Shown here: piece after piece, positions 18,600 through 27,763 of the stretch
Position numbering within the stretch: position 1 is the stretch's first letter
How the letters are laid out: each line of letters starts with the position of its first letter
Origin: Cyanobacteria bacterium UBA2855
GTDB lineage: Bacteria > Cyanobacteriota > Vampirovibrionia > Gastranaerophilales > Gastranaerophilaceae
Direction: 5' to 3'
DNA: 64,000 nucleotides
NCBI GenBank assembly: GCA_002350725.1
Contig: DEFJ01000024.1
Coordinates: forward strand, 1-64,000
Made by a program: the position numbers and the translations under genes
Notes under the pieces: model-generated
What the model saw: only the letters and a program-made list of their open reading frames with translations
Databases searched by the model: none
Told to the model about the DNA's origin: nothing

Positions 18600-19359
18600 A
18601 GAAAATACAGAAAATATAGAAAACTCAGACAACAATCCTCAAGAGGATTTCAGACCAAAATCAATAAGATATAAAATCAAACAAAAAATAAAACAACGCC
18701 TTTCTAAAGTAAAAACTAAAGGAAAAGTTAGAGGTAAAAAAGTCAAAAAAGGTCTGCATATTGGGATTGGAAGTACAGCTCTTATTGTTTTTTGTACTTT
18801 TCTGATAATTGTTGCAACATTTTTACGTTTGAATATTACACATATGATTATTCCTCTAAAGCTCTTTAGCGGTAATGCTTGTACATTAGATGATTTTATG
18901 TTTACCATAAAATACATTCCGCAAATACCTATAATTATGTTTATTGTCGGTTTATTAGGCAGAAGATTTGGAAGTATAAGTATTATTTTGTATTTGATTA
19001 CGGGTTTATTTTTCTTACCGGTATTTGCTTTAGGTGGTGGAATTCATTACGTAACAGAATACAGTTTCGGTTATCTTGCGGCATTTGTCCCTGCAGGTAT
19101 AATTTTAGGTACGATATTAAAAAACGGATATACATATAAAAATATCGCAAAAGCAGTATTTTGGAGTGTTATAACAATCCATATTATAGGAATTTTATAT
19201 ATGACAGGATTGGCAATTTTAAAACACGCCGGAATTAACTTTGTTTTAAATTGGATTAACGCACAAAGCGGTATTAAAATAATTTATGATTTAATTTTCA
19301 GCTTTATGGCGGTATTTGTAACAAAATACCTCAGAGTAATGCTATGGTTTTATATGTAA
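18586..19359 (+). CDS. bioY: BioY-like biotin transporter S component with a basic N-terminal extension
   Basis: 257 residues. The first 60 or so are charged and very Lys-rich, followed by six hydrophobic segments. The segment GSISIILYLITGLFFLPVF-ALGGG and the following FGYLAAFVPAGIILG match the BioY signature around the G-L-P-V-F-A-x-G-x-G motif. BioY binds biotin and works alone or with an ECF energising module, which is not in this window. The basic extension is unusual for the family (normally about 190 residues). It overlaps rimI. Confidence 0.7.
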   Translation: MREHKENTENIENSDNNPQEDFRPKSIRYKIKQKIKQRLSKVKTKGKVRGKKVKKGLHIGIGSTALIVFCTFLIIVATFLRLNITHMIIPLKLFSGNACTLDDFMFTIKYIPQIPIIMFIVGLLGRRFGSISIILYLITGLFFLPVFALGGGIHYVTEYSFGYLAAFVPAGIILGTILKNGYTYKNIAKAVFWSVITIHIIGILYMTGLAILKHAGINFVLNWINAQSGIKIIYDLIFSFMAVFVTKYLRVMLWFYM

Positions 19360-19397
19360 TTAATATAATTATTTAATTTTTCTCCAAATAATAATAC

Positions 19398-19478
19398 ATG
19401 GAAAATTGTCATATTTTCTAATTATAAATTAATCCTTGGGGGGATTATATGAAGGTGAAGAACACTTACAATTTTCAT
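19398..19478 (+). other. Possible structured 5' leader
   Basis: In the 146 bases before the next gene, GAAAATTGT (19401-19409) pairs perfectly with ACAATTTTC (19468-19476), enclosing a second hairpin TAATCC/GGATTA (19430-19435 with 19442-19447) and a weak GTG/CAC stem. A GGAG at 19492-19495 and the ATG at 19506 lie just outside. The layout is that of a cis-regulatory leader, but it matches no riboswitch I recognise. Confidence 0.3.
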
Positions 19479-19505
19479 ATATAGATTAATTGGAGTATAT
19501 TTGTC

Positions 19506-19811
19506 ATGTATATAAATAATAACAAGTATGATTACGGTTACAGCCATTTGGAATTAAAAAACGTAAATCAGGAAATTATAGATTGGCTGGAAAATATTAT
19601 TGAAGAAAATTATAGCAGAATAACAAAAAAAGAATGGAAAAGTAAATACAACAGTTATGTTGTATACGATTACGAACCTTTTTGTACAGACGGTTTTGAA
19701 ATCAACCTGACCATAAGTTCTTTTGATGAAGCTTATCTCCAATTCATTAAATACTTATACGAAGAAAAGGTAAGCACTATAGATTATCTTAATGCTTGTA
19801 TTGCAAGATAA
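19506..19811 (+). CDS. Hypothetical protein, 101 residues
   Basis: Not recognised. It is rich in Tyr, Asn and Glu, with no membrane segment or signal peptide. A pattern of DWLENIIEENYSRITKKEWKS (helix) followed by alternating strands (YVVYDYEP, FEINLTISS) suggests a small alpha/beta fold. It has a good GGAG site ten bases before the ATG and a possibly structured leader, which support it being a real gene. It ends five bases from the convergent dehydrogenase gene. Confidence 0.55.
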   Translation: MYINNNKYDYGYSHLELKNVNQEIIDWLENIIEENYSRITKKEWKSKYNSYVVYDYEPFCTDGFEINLTISSFDEAYLQFIKYLYEEKVSTIDYLNACIAR

Positions 19812-19815
19812 ATCT

Positions 19816-21063
19816 TTATAAACCAAATAGTGTTTCGAAAATTCCCTCGGAATACGTTGGATGCGCAAAACAAACTTCTTTTAATTTATCAGCCGAAATA
19901 TTATTTTGTGCAGCTATTATAATTTGTTGTATTAAAGCTGAAGCCTCTTTTGATACTATGTGCGCACCGACAATCTTACCGTTTTGCGATAATATTTTCA
20001 TAAATCCTTCAGTTGCATTGTCACAATGAGATTTACCCAATGCTGATACAAGTATATTTGATTTTTGATAATTACCATCCTCTAAATCTTGTTCTCTTTT
20101 TCCAAACCAAGCAATTTCAGGATTTCCGTACACTACCGATGGTACCATTGTTTTATCAAATTTTATTCCATCGATAATTTCAATAGCCTGTTTTGAAGCG
20201 TAATGAGCAAGTTGAATTTCAGAGCACACATCTCCGATATATTCAACACCATCAATTTTGTTAAATTCCGGAACTCTTCTTCCGACAGCAACAAGAACCT
20301 TTTCCGCTTCCAAAGTTTCACCGTTATTCAAATTGATTTTACAAATATCTCCGCTTTGAATATTTTCTACTCCCACCGATTTATAAATTTTGATTTTTTT
20401 TGCCTTAAAAATCCTCTCAATCCTTTTGGAAACCTCTAAATCAGCCACCGGCATAAGATTTTCTGCCAATTCAATTATGGAAACTTCAACTCCGAATGCC
20501 GAAAATATTCTTGCCCACTCAACACCAATAGCACCGGAGCCGACAATTGCAATGCTTTTAGGCAAATCAGTCATATTCAATATATCATCAGAGTTGAGTA
20601 TATTTTTGTGGTCAAATTCCATTCCTTTAAATGTTCTCGGCTCAGAACCGGTTGCAACAATCAGTTTCGCGCAAACATACTCTTCATTATTTGCAATTAT
20701 TGTATTTTTATCTTTTACTTTTGCCTCTGCATTAATAACAACAACTCCACTATTTTTTAAACTCAATGCAAGACCTTTACGCAATTTTTCTACAACCTGA
20801 TTTTTCCGTTCTATAACGGCACTAAAATTTATATCCGCTCCTTGAACACTTATACCAAGATTGTCAGCCGATTTAATTTCTTCATAAATCTCTGCGGAGT
20901 GCATTATTGCCTTTGTCGGAATGCAACCTCTATTCAAGCATACACCGCCAATTTCTGCTCTCTCAAATAAAACTACACTAAGCCCTTTTCGTCTTGCATG
21001 TAATGCGGCGGTATATCCCGCAGGACCACCGCCGACAATGCATAAATCATATTGATAATTCAT
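19816..21063 (-). CDS. Dihydrolipoamide dehydrogenase-like flavoprotein with an internal deletion
   Basis: A 415-residue FAD/NAD disulfide oxidoreductase. Present: GGGPAGYTAALHARRKG (FAD), GGVCLNRGCIPTK with the redox Cys pair, VGSGAIGVEWARIF (NAD), and the C-terminal AHPTYSEG with the His-Glu active-site pair. It is about 40 residues shorter than usual. Most of the loss lies between VAVGRRVPEFNKIDGVE and YIGDV, where about 30 residues before the second FAD motif are missing. Lipoyl partners are not in the window. Possible roles are in a glycine cleavage or 2-oxoacid complex, or as a stand-alone reductase. SD AGGA lies seven bases before the ATG. It follows the small secreted gene by 14 bases. 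Confidence 0.8.
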   Translation of the reverse strand: MNYQYDLCIVGGGPAGYTAALHARRKGLSVVLFERAEIGGVCLNRGCIPTKAIMHSAEIYEEIKSADNLGISVQGADINFSAVIERKNQVVEKLRKGLALSLKNSGVVVINAEAKVKDKNTIIANNEEYVCAKLIVATGSEPRTFKGMEFDHKNILNSDDILNMTDLPKSIAIVGSGAIGVEWARIFSAFGVEVSIIELAENLMPVADLEVSKRIERIFKAKKIKIYKSVGVENIQSGDICKINLNNGETLEAEKVLVAVGRRVPEFNKIDGVEYIGDVCSEIQLAHYASKQAIEIIDGIKFDKTMVPSVVYGNPEIAWFGKREQDLEDGNYQKSNILVSALGKSHCDNATEGFMKILSQNGKIVGAHIVSKEASALIQQIIIAAQNNISADKLKEVCFAHPTYSEGIFETLFGL

Positions 21064-21077
21064 TAATTAATCCTGTA

Positions 21078-21392
21078 TTAATATTTTTTGTCACCACTTC
21101 CAACTGAGGTAAAACCTGAACCAAAGTTGATATTACCAAAGTTCCAATATACATTTGGATCATTATAGTTAGGACCTCTGCCCCATCTGAATTTACCTTT
21201 TTTGTATACGGTTTTCTTTGTTGCTCCGCCATATACACCATCTTGTGTATACAAAGTAGCATTCGGATCAATCTGTTCTGTAGGTAAAGGATTTTCCACT
21301 CCAATTCCTTCATTCATAAAAAGAACGGTTCCACCGGCAAATGCTGCTTGTGAAAATATTAATAGTCCGAGTATAATTGATAATTTTTTCAT
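21078..21392 (-). CDS. Small secreted Gly/Asn/Tyr-rich protein, unknown function
   Basis: From the ATG at 21392 (SD AAGGAGAA just upstream) it has a standard signal peptide (MKKLSIILGLLIFSQAAFA) and a mature part of about 85 residues rich in Gly, Asn, Tyr and Phe (NVYWNFGNINFGSGF). No known domain. The composition resembles surface or outer-membrane-associated peptides. It precedes the dihydrolipoamide dehydrogenase-like gene by 14 bases, though a functional link is not evident. Confidence 0.6.
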   Translation of the reverse strand: MKKLSIILGLLIFSQAAFAGGTVLFMNEGIGVENPLPTEQIDPNATLYTQDGVYGGATKKTVYKKGKFRWGRGPNYNDPNVYWNFGNINFGSGFTSVGSGDKKY

Positions 21393-21547
21393 TTTAAAAC
21401 AATTCTCCTTCGTATCCATATTGTATTATACATGTTTATTAAAGTATTTTCAATAAATTTTATTGCTAAAACATTAAGAAATCTTAACAATACAGATTTA
21501 ATAAAATTATACCTCTATTGGTACAATAATATATTTTTAATTATGTT

Positions 21548-21558
21548 TATGCTACTAT
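21548..21558 (+). promoter_or_regulatory. Extended -10 promoter of the phosphofructokinase gene
   Basis: TATGCTACTAT with hexamer TACTAT at 21553-21558 and no convincing -35. It lies 42 bases before the ATG, which is preceded by AAGGAAGAG. Confidence 0.5.
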
Positions 21559-21599
21559 ATAGAGCGTAAAGGTACAATTTAATATAAGGAAGAGAAAAT

Positions 21600-23282
21600 A
21601 TGGCAAAACTTTCACCATTACAAGAAGAAAGATTGAAATATCAGCCGAAGTTACCTAAAAGCCTTTCTCAAGGTATTAATTCCTTAGAAATGACTGAAGG
21701 CGCTGCAACTCAATCTGTTCGTGATCAAGAACAAATTAATGCTTTGTTCGCAAATACATATGGAAAACCTGTTGTAACATTTAGTAATTCAGGTTCATCA
21801 AAAGTTTCAGAAGTTAGAAATGTCGGCGTTATTTTATCAGGTGGTCAAGCACCAGGCGGACATAACGTTATTGCAGGCTTATATGATGCTTTGAAAAGCG
21901 CAAATCCTGATAACAAATTATATGGTTTCTTGGGCGGGCCAAGCGGTATTATTGACGGAAAATATATAGAATTTACTGACGAATATATTAATGAATACAG
22001 AAATACCGGTGGTTTTGATATTATCGGTTCCGGCAGAACTAAGTTGGAAACAGAAGACCAATTCCAAGAATCTTTAAAAGTTTGTAAGAGTTTGAATATT
22101 TCTGCCGTGGTTATCATCGGCGGTGATGACTCTAATACAAACGCTGCACTTTTGGCAGAATGGTTTGTAAAAAATAATACAGGTATTCAAGTTATCGGCT
22201 GCCCTAAAACAATTGACGGTGACTTAAAAAATGATCAAATCGAAATTTCTTTCGGTTTTGATACTGCAACTAAAACTTATGCTGAACTTATCGGAAACAT
22301 TCAACGTGACGCAAATTCAGCTAAAAAATACTGGCACTTCATTAAGATTATGGGAAGAAGTGCTTCTCACGTGGCGTTAGAAGCTGCACTTCAAACTCAG
22401 CCTAACATTACATTGATTTCTGAAGAAGTTGAAGCTAAACAAATGTCTTTAGATTCAATTGTAAATTCTATGGCTGATATTATTGCAAAACGTGCAGCAA
22501 ACGGTAAAAATTTCGGTATTGCAATTATTCCTGAAGGTTTAATTGAATTTATACCTGAAATGAAAACTATGATTGCTAACTTGAATGATATTATGGCAGA
22601 ACTTGAAAATGATTCAAGCTATATCGCAGCTACAAGTATGCACGATAAATTTGCAATTGTAGAAAGAAGATTGGATGATGTTAACGCATCAGCATTCAGC
22701 TCACTTCCTGCGGGAATTAAGGCTCAATTGCTTGCAGACCGTGATCCTCACGGAAATGTTCAAGTATCAAAGATTGAAACTGAAAAATTGTTAATTGAAA
22801 TGATTTCTTCTAAATTAAATGAAATGAAATCACAGGGACAATTTGTAGGTAAATTTTCAGCACAATCTCACTTCTTCGGATATGAAGGCAGATGTGCATT
22901 CCCTTCAAACTTCGATGCTGATTATTGTTATTCATTAGGGTATAATGCATTTGCATTAATCAATAACGGTTTGACAGGTTATTTATCATCAGTAAGAAAT
23001 CTTACAAAACCTGCATCAGAATGGATTGCAGGCGGTATTCCTCTTACTATGATGATGAATATGGAAAAGCGTCACGGGGAAATGAAACCTGTTATTCAAA
23101 AAGCTCTTGTTAAATTAGATGGACCTGTTTTCAAACAACTTAGCGACAACAGAGAAGACTGGGCAATGAATGACAGATATTTATTCCCGGGTGCAATCCA
23201 ATACTTTGGACCATCAAGCGTTTGTGACATTACAACAAGAACTTTACAACTTGAAAGAGCTAAAGAACTTGCAAACGTATAA
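21600..23282 (+). CDS. pfp: Diphosphate--fructose-6-phosphate 1-phosphotransferase (PPi-PFK)
   Basis: A 560-residue long-form phosphofructokinase that uses pyrophosphate and is reversible. Diagnostic features: GVILSGGQAPGGHN, FLGGPSGIIDG, and IIGGDDSNTNAALLAE, where the second Asp of GGDD is the hallmark of PPi use. PKTIDGDLKN carries the catalytic Asp and the Lys found in PPi enzymes, and KIMGRSASHVALEAAL binds fructose 6-phosphate. The length fits the plant-beta/spirochaete-type PFP. A single-gene unit with its own promoter and a strong terminator. Confidence 0.93.
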   Translation: MAKLSPLQEERLKYQPKLPKSLSQGINSLEMTEGAATQSVRDQEQINALFANTYGKPVVTFSNSGSSKVSEVRNVGVILSGGQAPGGHNVIAGLYDALKSANPDNKLYGFLGGPSGIIDGKYIEFTDEYINEYRNTGGFDIIGSGRTKLETEDQFQESLKVCKSLNISAVVIIGGDDSNTNAALLAEWFVKNNTGIQVIGCPKTIDGDLKNDQIEISFGFDTATKTYAELIGNIQRDANSAKKYWHFIKIMGRSASHVALEAALQTQPNITLISEEVEAKQMSLDSIVNSMADIIAKRAANGKNFGIAIIPEGLIEFIPEMKTMIANLNDIMAELENDSSYIAATSMHDKFAIVERRLDDVNASAFSSLPAGIKAQLLADRDPHGNVQVSKIETEKLLIEMISSKLNEMKSQGQFVGKFSAQSHFFGYEGRCAFPSNFDADYCYSLGYNAFALINNGLTGYLSSVRNLTKPASEWIAGGIPLTMMMNMEKRHGEMKPVIQKALVKLDGPVFKQLSDNREDWAMNDRYLFPGAIQYFGPSSVCDITTRTLQLERAKELANV

Positions 23283-23301
23283 AAATTATTTCAAGACAAA
23301 C

Positions 23302-23331
23302 AAAAACCCGAGGACTAAACCTCGGGTTTTT
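23302..23331 (+). terminator. Intrinsic terminator after the PPi-PFK gene
   Basis: A perfect 7-bp GC-rich stem (CCCGAGG 23307-23313 with CCTCGGG 23320-23326) with a 6-base loop, A-run before and T-run after. It should work in both directions and so also ends the convergent PPIase gene. Confidence 0.9.
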
Positions 23332-23351
23332 TATTGTATAAATTTTTAAAA

Positions 23352-23747
23352 TTATCGTTTATCAACAATTTTGATAATATGCCAGCCAAAATTTGTACGG
23401 ACAGGATTTGAAATTTCTCCGACTTCCATTGAAAAAGCTTTTTTTTCAAACTCAGGCACCATCTGTCCTCTGCCAAAATATCCTAAGAACCCGCCGTTTT
23501 TACCAGATGGACATATCGAGTATTTTTGAGCGTAATAACTAAAATCTCCGCCTTTATCAAGTTCTTTTTTAATCATTACGGCATCTGCCGCATCTTGAAC
23601 TAAAATATGCTGTGCCGCAATTTGGGTATTATCTTTCTTCGAAGAATCCCAAAGGTCTTCTGCTCCGGCAGGAACTCCACCCCACGCATAAGCAGAACCT
23701 GTCAATAATAATGTCATTGCTAAAAGTTGTATAATTAATTTCTTCAT
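23352..23747 (-). CDS. Periplasmic parvulin-type peptidyl-prolyl isomerase
   Basis: From the ATG at 23747 the protein has a signal peptide (MKKLIIQLLAMTLLLTGSAYA) and a single rotamase domain: AAQHILVQD, FSYYAQKYSICPSGKNGGFLGYFGRGQMVPEFEKKAF and the GWHIIKI end are textbook parvulin motifs. At about 110 mature residues it lacks the SurA/PrsA chaperone domains. Likely helps folding of exported proteins. A longer start at 23762 would put five residues before the signal peptide and is less likely. Confidence 0.88.
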   Translation of the reverse strand: MKKLIIQLLAMTLLLTGSAYAWGGVPAGAEDLWDSSKKDNTQIAAQHILVQDAADAVMIKKELDKGGDFSYYAQKYSICPSGKNGGFLGYFGRGQMVPEFEKKAFSMEVGEISNPVRTNFGWHIIKIVDKR

Positions 23748-23903
23748 ATTCACATAATACACCCAAAAATATTTTTTTCAACATACACTTGTAGGATGAA
23801 CTTTTTTGTAAATATTTGTAAACATGTAACCTTATATATAACAATTATATAATTATTAATTACTTTAATTTTATATAAGTGAAGTATTACGAGAGGATTT
23901 TAC

Positions 23904-26090
23904 ATGGTTGATTTTCAAAAAATTGCTGACAGCATAAAGGCAAATCCTGCTATGAGCGGAGCAAAAGTAGAAACTATTCAAATTAAACCGGGAGAGCAAG
24001 CAGTTATCGGAAATTTGCTCGGAAAACCTGTTGAAATACATATCCAACCACAAAAAGAAGTCGCATCAAAAGAAAAAAGTACATACGACGGAATGGACGG
24101 AATGTTAATCAAATACGTAGACGGAACTGTGGATTTTGTAACACAACAAACTGTTGACGGCAAAGAAATCCAATATACATACGCGTTTGAAGACGAAAAA
24201 GATGTAGAGAAAAAAACACCGAAATCTAAGGCTATTGCATATAAACAACCGTTTATGAACGGAAGTATATATTTTAAAAAAGCGGAAGAAACATATAAAT
24301 ATAACAAAAAAGGTAAACTTGAAAGTTCCGAATTACGCAATACTAAAGGTGAATTAATATACACCTCTGAGTACGACAAAAACGGAAAAGTAAGCGTAAA
24401 AAAGACTTATGATAAAAATGGTGAAATAAAAAACACTTTCAAATACAATTATCCCGATGAAAATACTCAAAACTACGAAAAATATGATAAAAATAACAAA
24501 CTTGAATTAACAGGCACTGTTAAATATCAAGACGGCAAAAAGATTTCTACAGAAGCAAAATATCCTGATGGAAAACTAGCTTCTCAAAGCGAATTTTATG
24601 AGAACGGCAAAACGAAATCTCTAACACAATATTATCCAAACGGACAAGTAAAAGCTCAAACAGAATTTTATGATAACGGTATTATAAAATCTCAAACACT
24701 TTACGATGAAAACGGAAAAATTACAAAACAAATTTCACCTGAAATAGACGGACATTTTGGAGAATCCGCTCAAAAATCAGAAGGGGATTGCTATTTAATG
24801 GCAACAATTAATTCCCTAAGACAAACCGAATACGGGCAAGAAATTTTGTCAAATTTAATTAAAGTATCAACAAACGATAAAGGCGAAAAAGTTTATACCG
24901 TTACATTGCCTGGCGCAAAACTAGCAGCTGAGGGCTTGAAAACTGATGATAGAATTAAGAATGATACCATTGCTATTACAGGAACATACACTTTTACCGA
25001 AAGCGAACTTCAGGAAATACTACGACAAGCAGGTAAACGCTATTCATTAGGCGACGGTGATGTTATTCTTCTTGAGGCAGCTTTTGAAAAATATCGTCAA
25101 GAAGTAATGGACACTTTGAACGCTAACGGATTAGAACCGGAAGATATAAAAGGAAAGGCCGGACAGGCAGGACTTATCACAGGACAAAATGAAAGTAACA
25201 TTTTAGCCGGCGGACATTCGCATGATGCAATGTTTATTTTAACCGGACAAACCTCTCAAGTTTATGCGGCAAACACAAAAAACGGGCTAAATTATGAAGA
25301 CTTATGGGAAGGAAAAATTACTGTAACACCTCTTCCGCAAAAACACAATACAGCAACATTAAAGGCTGTCACAGAAATAGACGGTAACGTATTAAACCAA
25401 CAATCAGATTTAGATAAGATGCTTGATAAAGTTATGAATGACTCAAATGACGGCAAAATCAATTTTGCTGCTATGGCATCATTTAGAACAGTACATGCTG
25501 ATGGCACTGTAGGGGGGCACGAATTATCTATTAAATCTGTTACTAAAGACACTGTTACACTTGTAAATCCTTGGCATCCCGATAAAGAAGTGACCATGTC
25601 ACGTGAAGAATTTAAAAATAGCGTACTGAGAGTAACAATTGCCGAGGCTAAAAAGCCGCAAGAAAATCCTGATAACGCCCCACAACAAGTTCAACCTCAA
25701 AACAACGGCGGAATATCGAATGAACAAATTTCACAAGTAATTCAAGGGATACAAAATGGTACCATTACTCCTGCACAGCCGGATGGTCAAACTTCTCAGA
25801 TGATACAAAATATTTCGGGCAATAACGGAAGTAACCCTACAACAACACCAACAGGACATCAAAAAGAACGAATAGTTCCTCAAGGTAAGGGTTATAATAC
25901 TTTAATTAGAGAGTTATTGAAAGAACAAGGAATAGAAGTAACCCGTGAAAATATTCAAAAGGCAAAAGCTCAATTTGAAGCAGCTAATCCGGGTAAAGTT
26001 CATACATACAATGGTAATAAAGAAGAATGGAAAGGCAATAAATACTTGATTGCAAATGACAAAGTGGTAATTCCTGAATTTAAAATGTAA
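23904..26090 (+). CDS. Calpain-like cysteine protease with N-terminal YwqK/MORN-type repeats
   Basis: A 728-residue multidomain protein without a signal peptide. Residues about 100-270 hold repeated Y-x-x-N/D-G-K strands (YYPNGQVKAQTEFYDNG and similar), as in YwqK/MORN-type proteins. A peptidase C2-like domain follows: C296 in SEGDCYLMATINSL, H539 in GGHELSI and N555 in VNPWHP, giving the full Cys-His-Asn triad of calpains. After a Gln/Pro/Asn-rich linker (about 590-660) the C-terminus (YNTLIRELLKEQGIE to VVIPEF) resembles a LysM-like segment. Bacterial calpain-like proteases are rare and this architecture is unknown to me; an effector or toxin role is possible. AGAGG ten bases upstream of the ATG sets the start. 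Confidence 0.75.
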   Translation: MVDFQKIADSIKANPAMSGAKVETIQIKPGEQAVIGNLLGKPVEIHIQPQKEVASKEKSTYDGMDGMLIKYVDGTVDFVTQQTVDGKEIQYTYAFEDEKDVEKKTPKSKAIAYKQPFMNGSIYFKKAEETYKYNKKGKLESSELRNTKGELIYTSEYDKNGKVSVKKTYDKNGEIKNTFKYNYPDENTQNYEKYDKNNKLELTGTVKYQDGKKISTEAKYPDGKLASQSEFYENGKTKSLTQYYPNGQVKAQTEFYDNGIIKSQTLYDENGKITKQISPEIDGHFGESAQKSEGDCYLMATINSLRQTEYGQEILSNLIKVSTNDKGEKVYTVTLPGAKLAAEGLKTDDRIKNDTIAITGTYTFTESELQEILRQAGKRYSLGDGDVILLEAAFEKYRQEVMDTLNANGLEPEDIKGKAGQAGLITGQNESNILAGGHSHDAMFILTGQTSQVYAANTKNGLNYEDLWEGKITVTPLPQKHNTATLKAVTEIDGNVLNQQSDLDKMLDKVMNDSNDGKINFAAMASFRTVHADGTVGGHELSIKSVTKDTVTLVNPWHPDKEVTMSREEFKNSVLRVTIAEAKKPQENPDNAPQQVQPQNNGGISNEQISQVIQGIQNGTITPAQPDGQTSQMIQNISGNNGSNPTTTPTGHQKERIVPQGKGYNTLIRELLKEQGIEVTRENIQKAKAQFEAANPGKVHTYNGNKEEWKGNKYLIANDKVVIPEFKM

Positions 26091-26121
26091 AAAATTCCCC
26101 TAATATATAATTTATAAAAAT

Positions 26122-26155
26122 ACCCCCGAATAAAAATTATACGGGGGTTTTCTTT
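26122..26155. terminator. Bidirectional intrinsic terminator
   Basis: ACCCCCG (26122-26128) pairs with CGGGGGT (26142-26148) and is followed by a T-run on the plus strand and preceded by an A-run. It lies between the convergent protease and fabF genes and probably serves both. Confidence 0.85.
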
Positions 26156-26176
26156 ATTAAATTTAAAATATGTTAA

Positions 26177-27430
26177 TTACTTAACTTCTTTCAAAATAAT
26201 TGAGGCATTTTGACCGCCAAAACCGAAAGAGTTTGAAAGAGCTGCGTGAATTTCAGCTTTTCTTGCCTTATGCGGTACATAATCTAAATCAGCAACTGCC
26301 TCATCTTGATTATCAAGATTTATAGTAGGCGGAACAATATTTTCCATAATAGCTTTAGTACAAGCTATAGCTTCAACAGCACCTGTTGCACCTAACATAT
26401 GACCATGCATACTCTTTGTAGAACTTACAAGCAAATTCGGATTTTTCTTTCTGTCACCAAAAACTTCTGCAACAGCATGAGATTCAGCGACATCGCCCAA
26501 ACCTGTACTTGTACCATGGGTATTTATATACTGTATTTCTTCAGGCTTCATACCGGCATCTTTTAGTGCAAATTCCATAGCCTTTACAGCACCTGCACCA
26601 TGAGGATCCGGAGCAACCATATCATATGCATCGCCGGTTTGACCGTATCCAACAATTTCCGCGTAAATATGCACACCACGTTTTTTAGCATGCTCATATT
26701 CTTCAAGAACAAGAACACCAGAACCTTCACCCATAACAAATCCATCTCTGTCTTTGTCATAAGGTCGAGATGCCTTTTGAGGTTCATCATTTCTCTTTGA
26801 TAAAGTTCTGGCAACAGTAAATGCACCAACACCGACATCACAAATTGTAGCTTCACAACCGCCGGCAAGAATAACATCAGCATCACCATATTGTATTGAG
26901 CGGAAAGCATCGCCAACGGAGTGAGTACCGGTAGCACAAGCTGATACAACAACTTTATTTATACCTTTAAAACCGTATTTCATTGAAATTCTGCCTGACG
27001 GCATATTTACAATCAACATAGGAATTGTAAACGGAGAACATTTTGTAGGTCCCTTTTCGATAATTCTTATATGGTTATCTTCAAAAGTTTTAAAACCGCC
27101 TGCTGCTGCACTGACTATTACGCCGATTCTGTAAGGATCTTCATCCTTAATTTGTTCTAAATTTGCATCTTTATAAGCTTCTTCTGCTGCAATCATTGCA
27201 AATTGGGTAAATCTGTCCATTCTTTTTGCTTCTTTTGGATCAAGATATTCTTCCGGCTTAAAATCTTTAACTTCACCTGATATTTTTACATCATGTTTTG
27301 ATATATCAATAATAGTTGATGTAGCAATACCGCTTTTTCCTTCTACGAGGCTGTTCCAAAATTTATCAACACCAACACCCATTGGTGTAACAGCACCCAT
27401 CCCCGTAATAACTACTCTTCTTTTTGTCAT
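26177..27430 (-). CDS. fabF: 3-oxoacyl-ACP synthase II
   Basis: The housekeeping elongating ketosynthase of type II fatty acid synthesis, 417 residues. Nucleophile C165 in VVSACATGTHSVG; histidines in NTHGTSTGLGD and SMHGHMLGATGAVEA; ends with NSFGFGGQNAS. It follows acpP on the same strand, the classic acpP-fabF order, with a 102-base gap holding a hairpin. It is clearly distinct from the two pathway ketosynthases at 8950-12475. Confidence 0.95.
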   Translation of the reverse strand: MTKRRVVITGMGAVTPMGVGVDKFWNSLVEGKSGIATSTIIDISKHDVKISGEVKDFKPEEYLDPKEAKRMDRFTQFAMIAAEEAYKDANLEQIKDEDPYRIGVIVSAAAGGFKTFEDNHIRIIEKGPTKCSPFTIPMLIVNMPSGRISMKYGFKGINKVVVSACATGTHSVGDAFRSIQYGDADVILAGGCEATICDVGVGAFTVARTLSKRNDEPQKASRPYDKDRDGFVMGEGSGVLVLEEYEHAKKRGVHIYAEIVGYGQTGDAYDMVAPDPHGAGAVKAMEFALKDAGMKPEEIQYINTHGTSTGLGDVAESHAVAEVFGDRKKNPNLLVSSTKSMHGHMLGATGAVEAIACTKAIMENIVPPTINLDNQDEAVADLDYVPHKARKAEIHAALSNSFGFGGQNASIILKEVK

Positions 27431-27465
27431 ATATTTTACCTTTTATATCCCTCTAATAATATGTG

Positions 27466-27496
27466 TAAGGGGAAATTTAAAATAAATTCCCCCTTA
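27466..27496 (-). other. Intergenic hairpin between acpP and fabF
   Basis: TAAGGGG (27466-27472) pairs with CCCCTTA (27490-27496). On the minus strand no T-run follows, so it is not a normal terminator. It may protect the acpP message or partly attenuate fabF, which would fit the need for much more ACP than KS. Confidence 0.4.
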
Positions 27497-27532
27497 TAAT
27501 ACATCTTTCGTTCTCTATAAACTACCTGTAAA

Positions 27533-27763
27533 TTACTTGTGAGAATCGATATAGTTTACAGCGTCTTGAACTGTTTGAATTTTTTCAGCATCTTCATCAG
27601 GAATTTCGCAACCGAATTCTTCTTCAAATGCCATAACTAATTCAACTGTATCTAATGAATCAGCACCCAAGTCAGCAGTGAAGCTAGCTTCAGGAGTAAC
27701 TAATGATTCATCAACGCTTAATTGATCTACAACTACTTTTTTAACTTTTTCTAATGTACTCAT
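27533..27763 (-). CDS. acpP: Acyl carrier protein
   Basis: A 76-residue standard ACP; the phosphopantetheine Ser36 is in DLGADSLDTVELVMAFEEEF, followed by the IPDEDAEKI loop. An AGGAAAAGAAG-type site precedes the ATG, with a TATAAA box further upstream. It lies directly before fabF. It is the general fatty-acid carrier, distinct from the two ACPs of the polyene cluster. Confidence 0.97.
   Translation of the reverse strand: MSTLEKVKKVVVDQLSVDESLVTPEASFTADLGADSLDTVELVMAFEEEFGCEIPDEDAEKIQTVQDAVNYIDSHK

Noticed and set aside
26584..26952. A 122-codon frame overlapping fabF.
   Set aside because: It is a Leu/Met-rich shadow of the conserved fabF frame.
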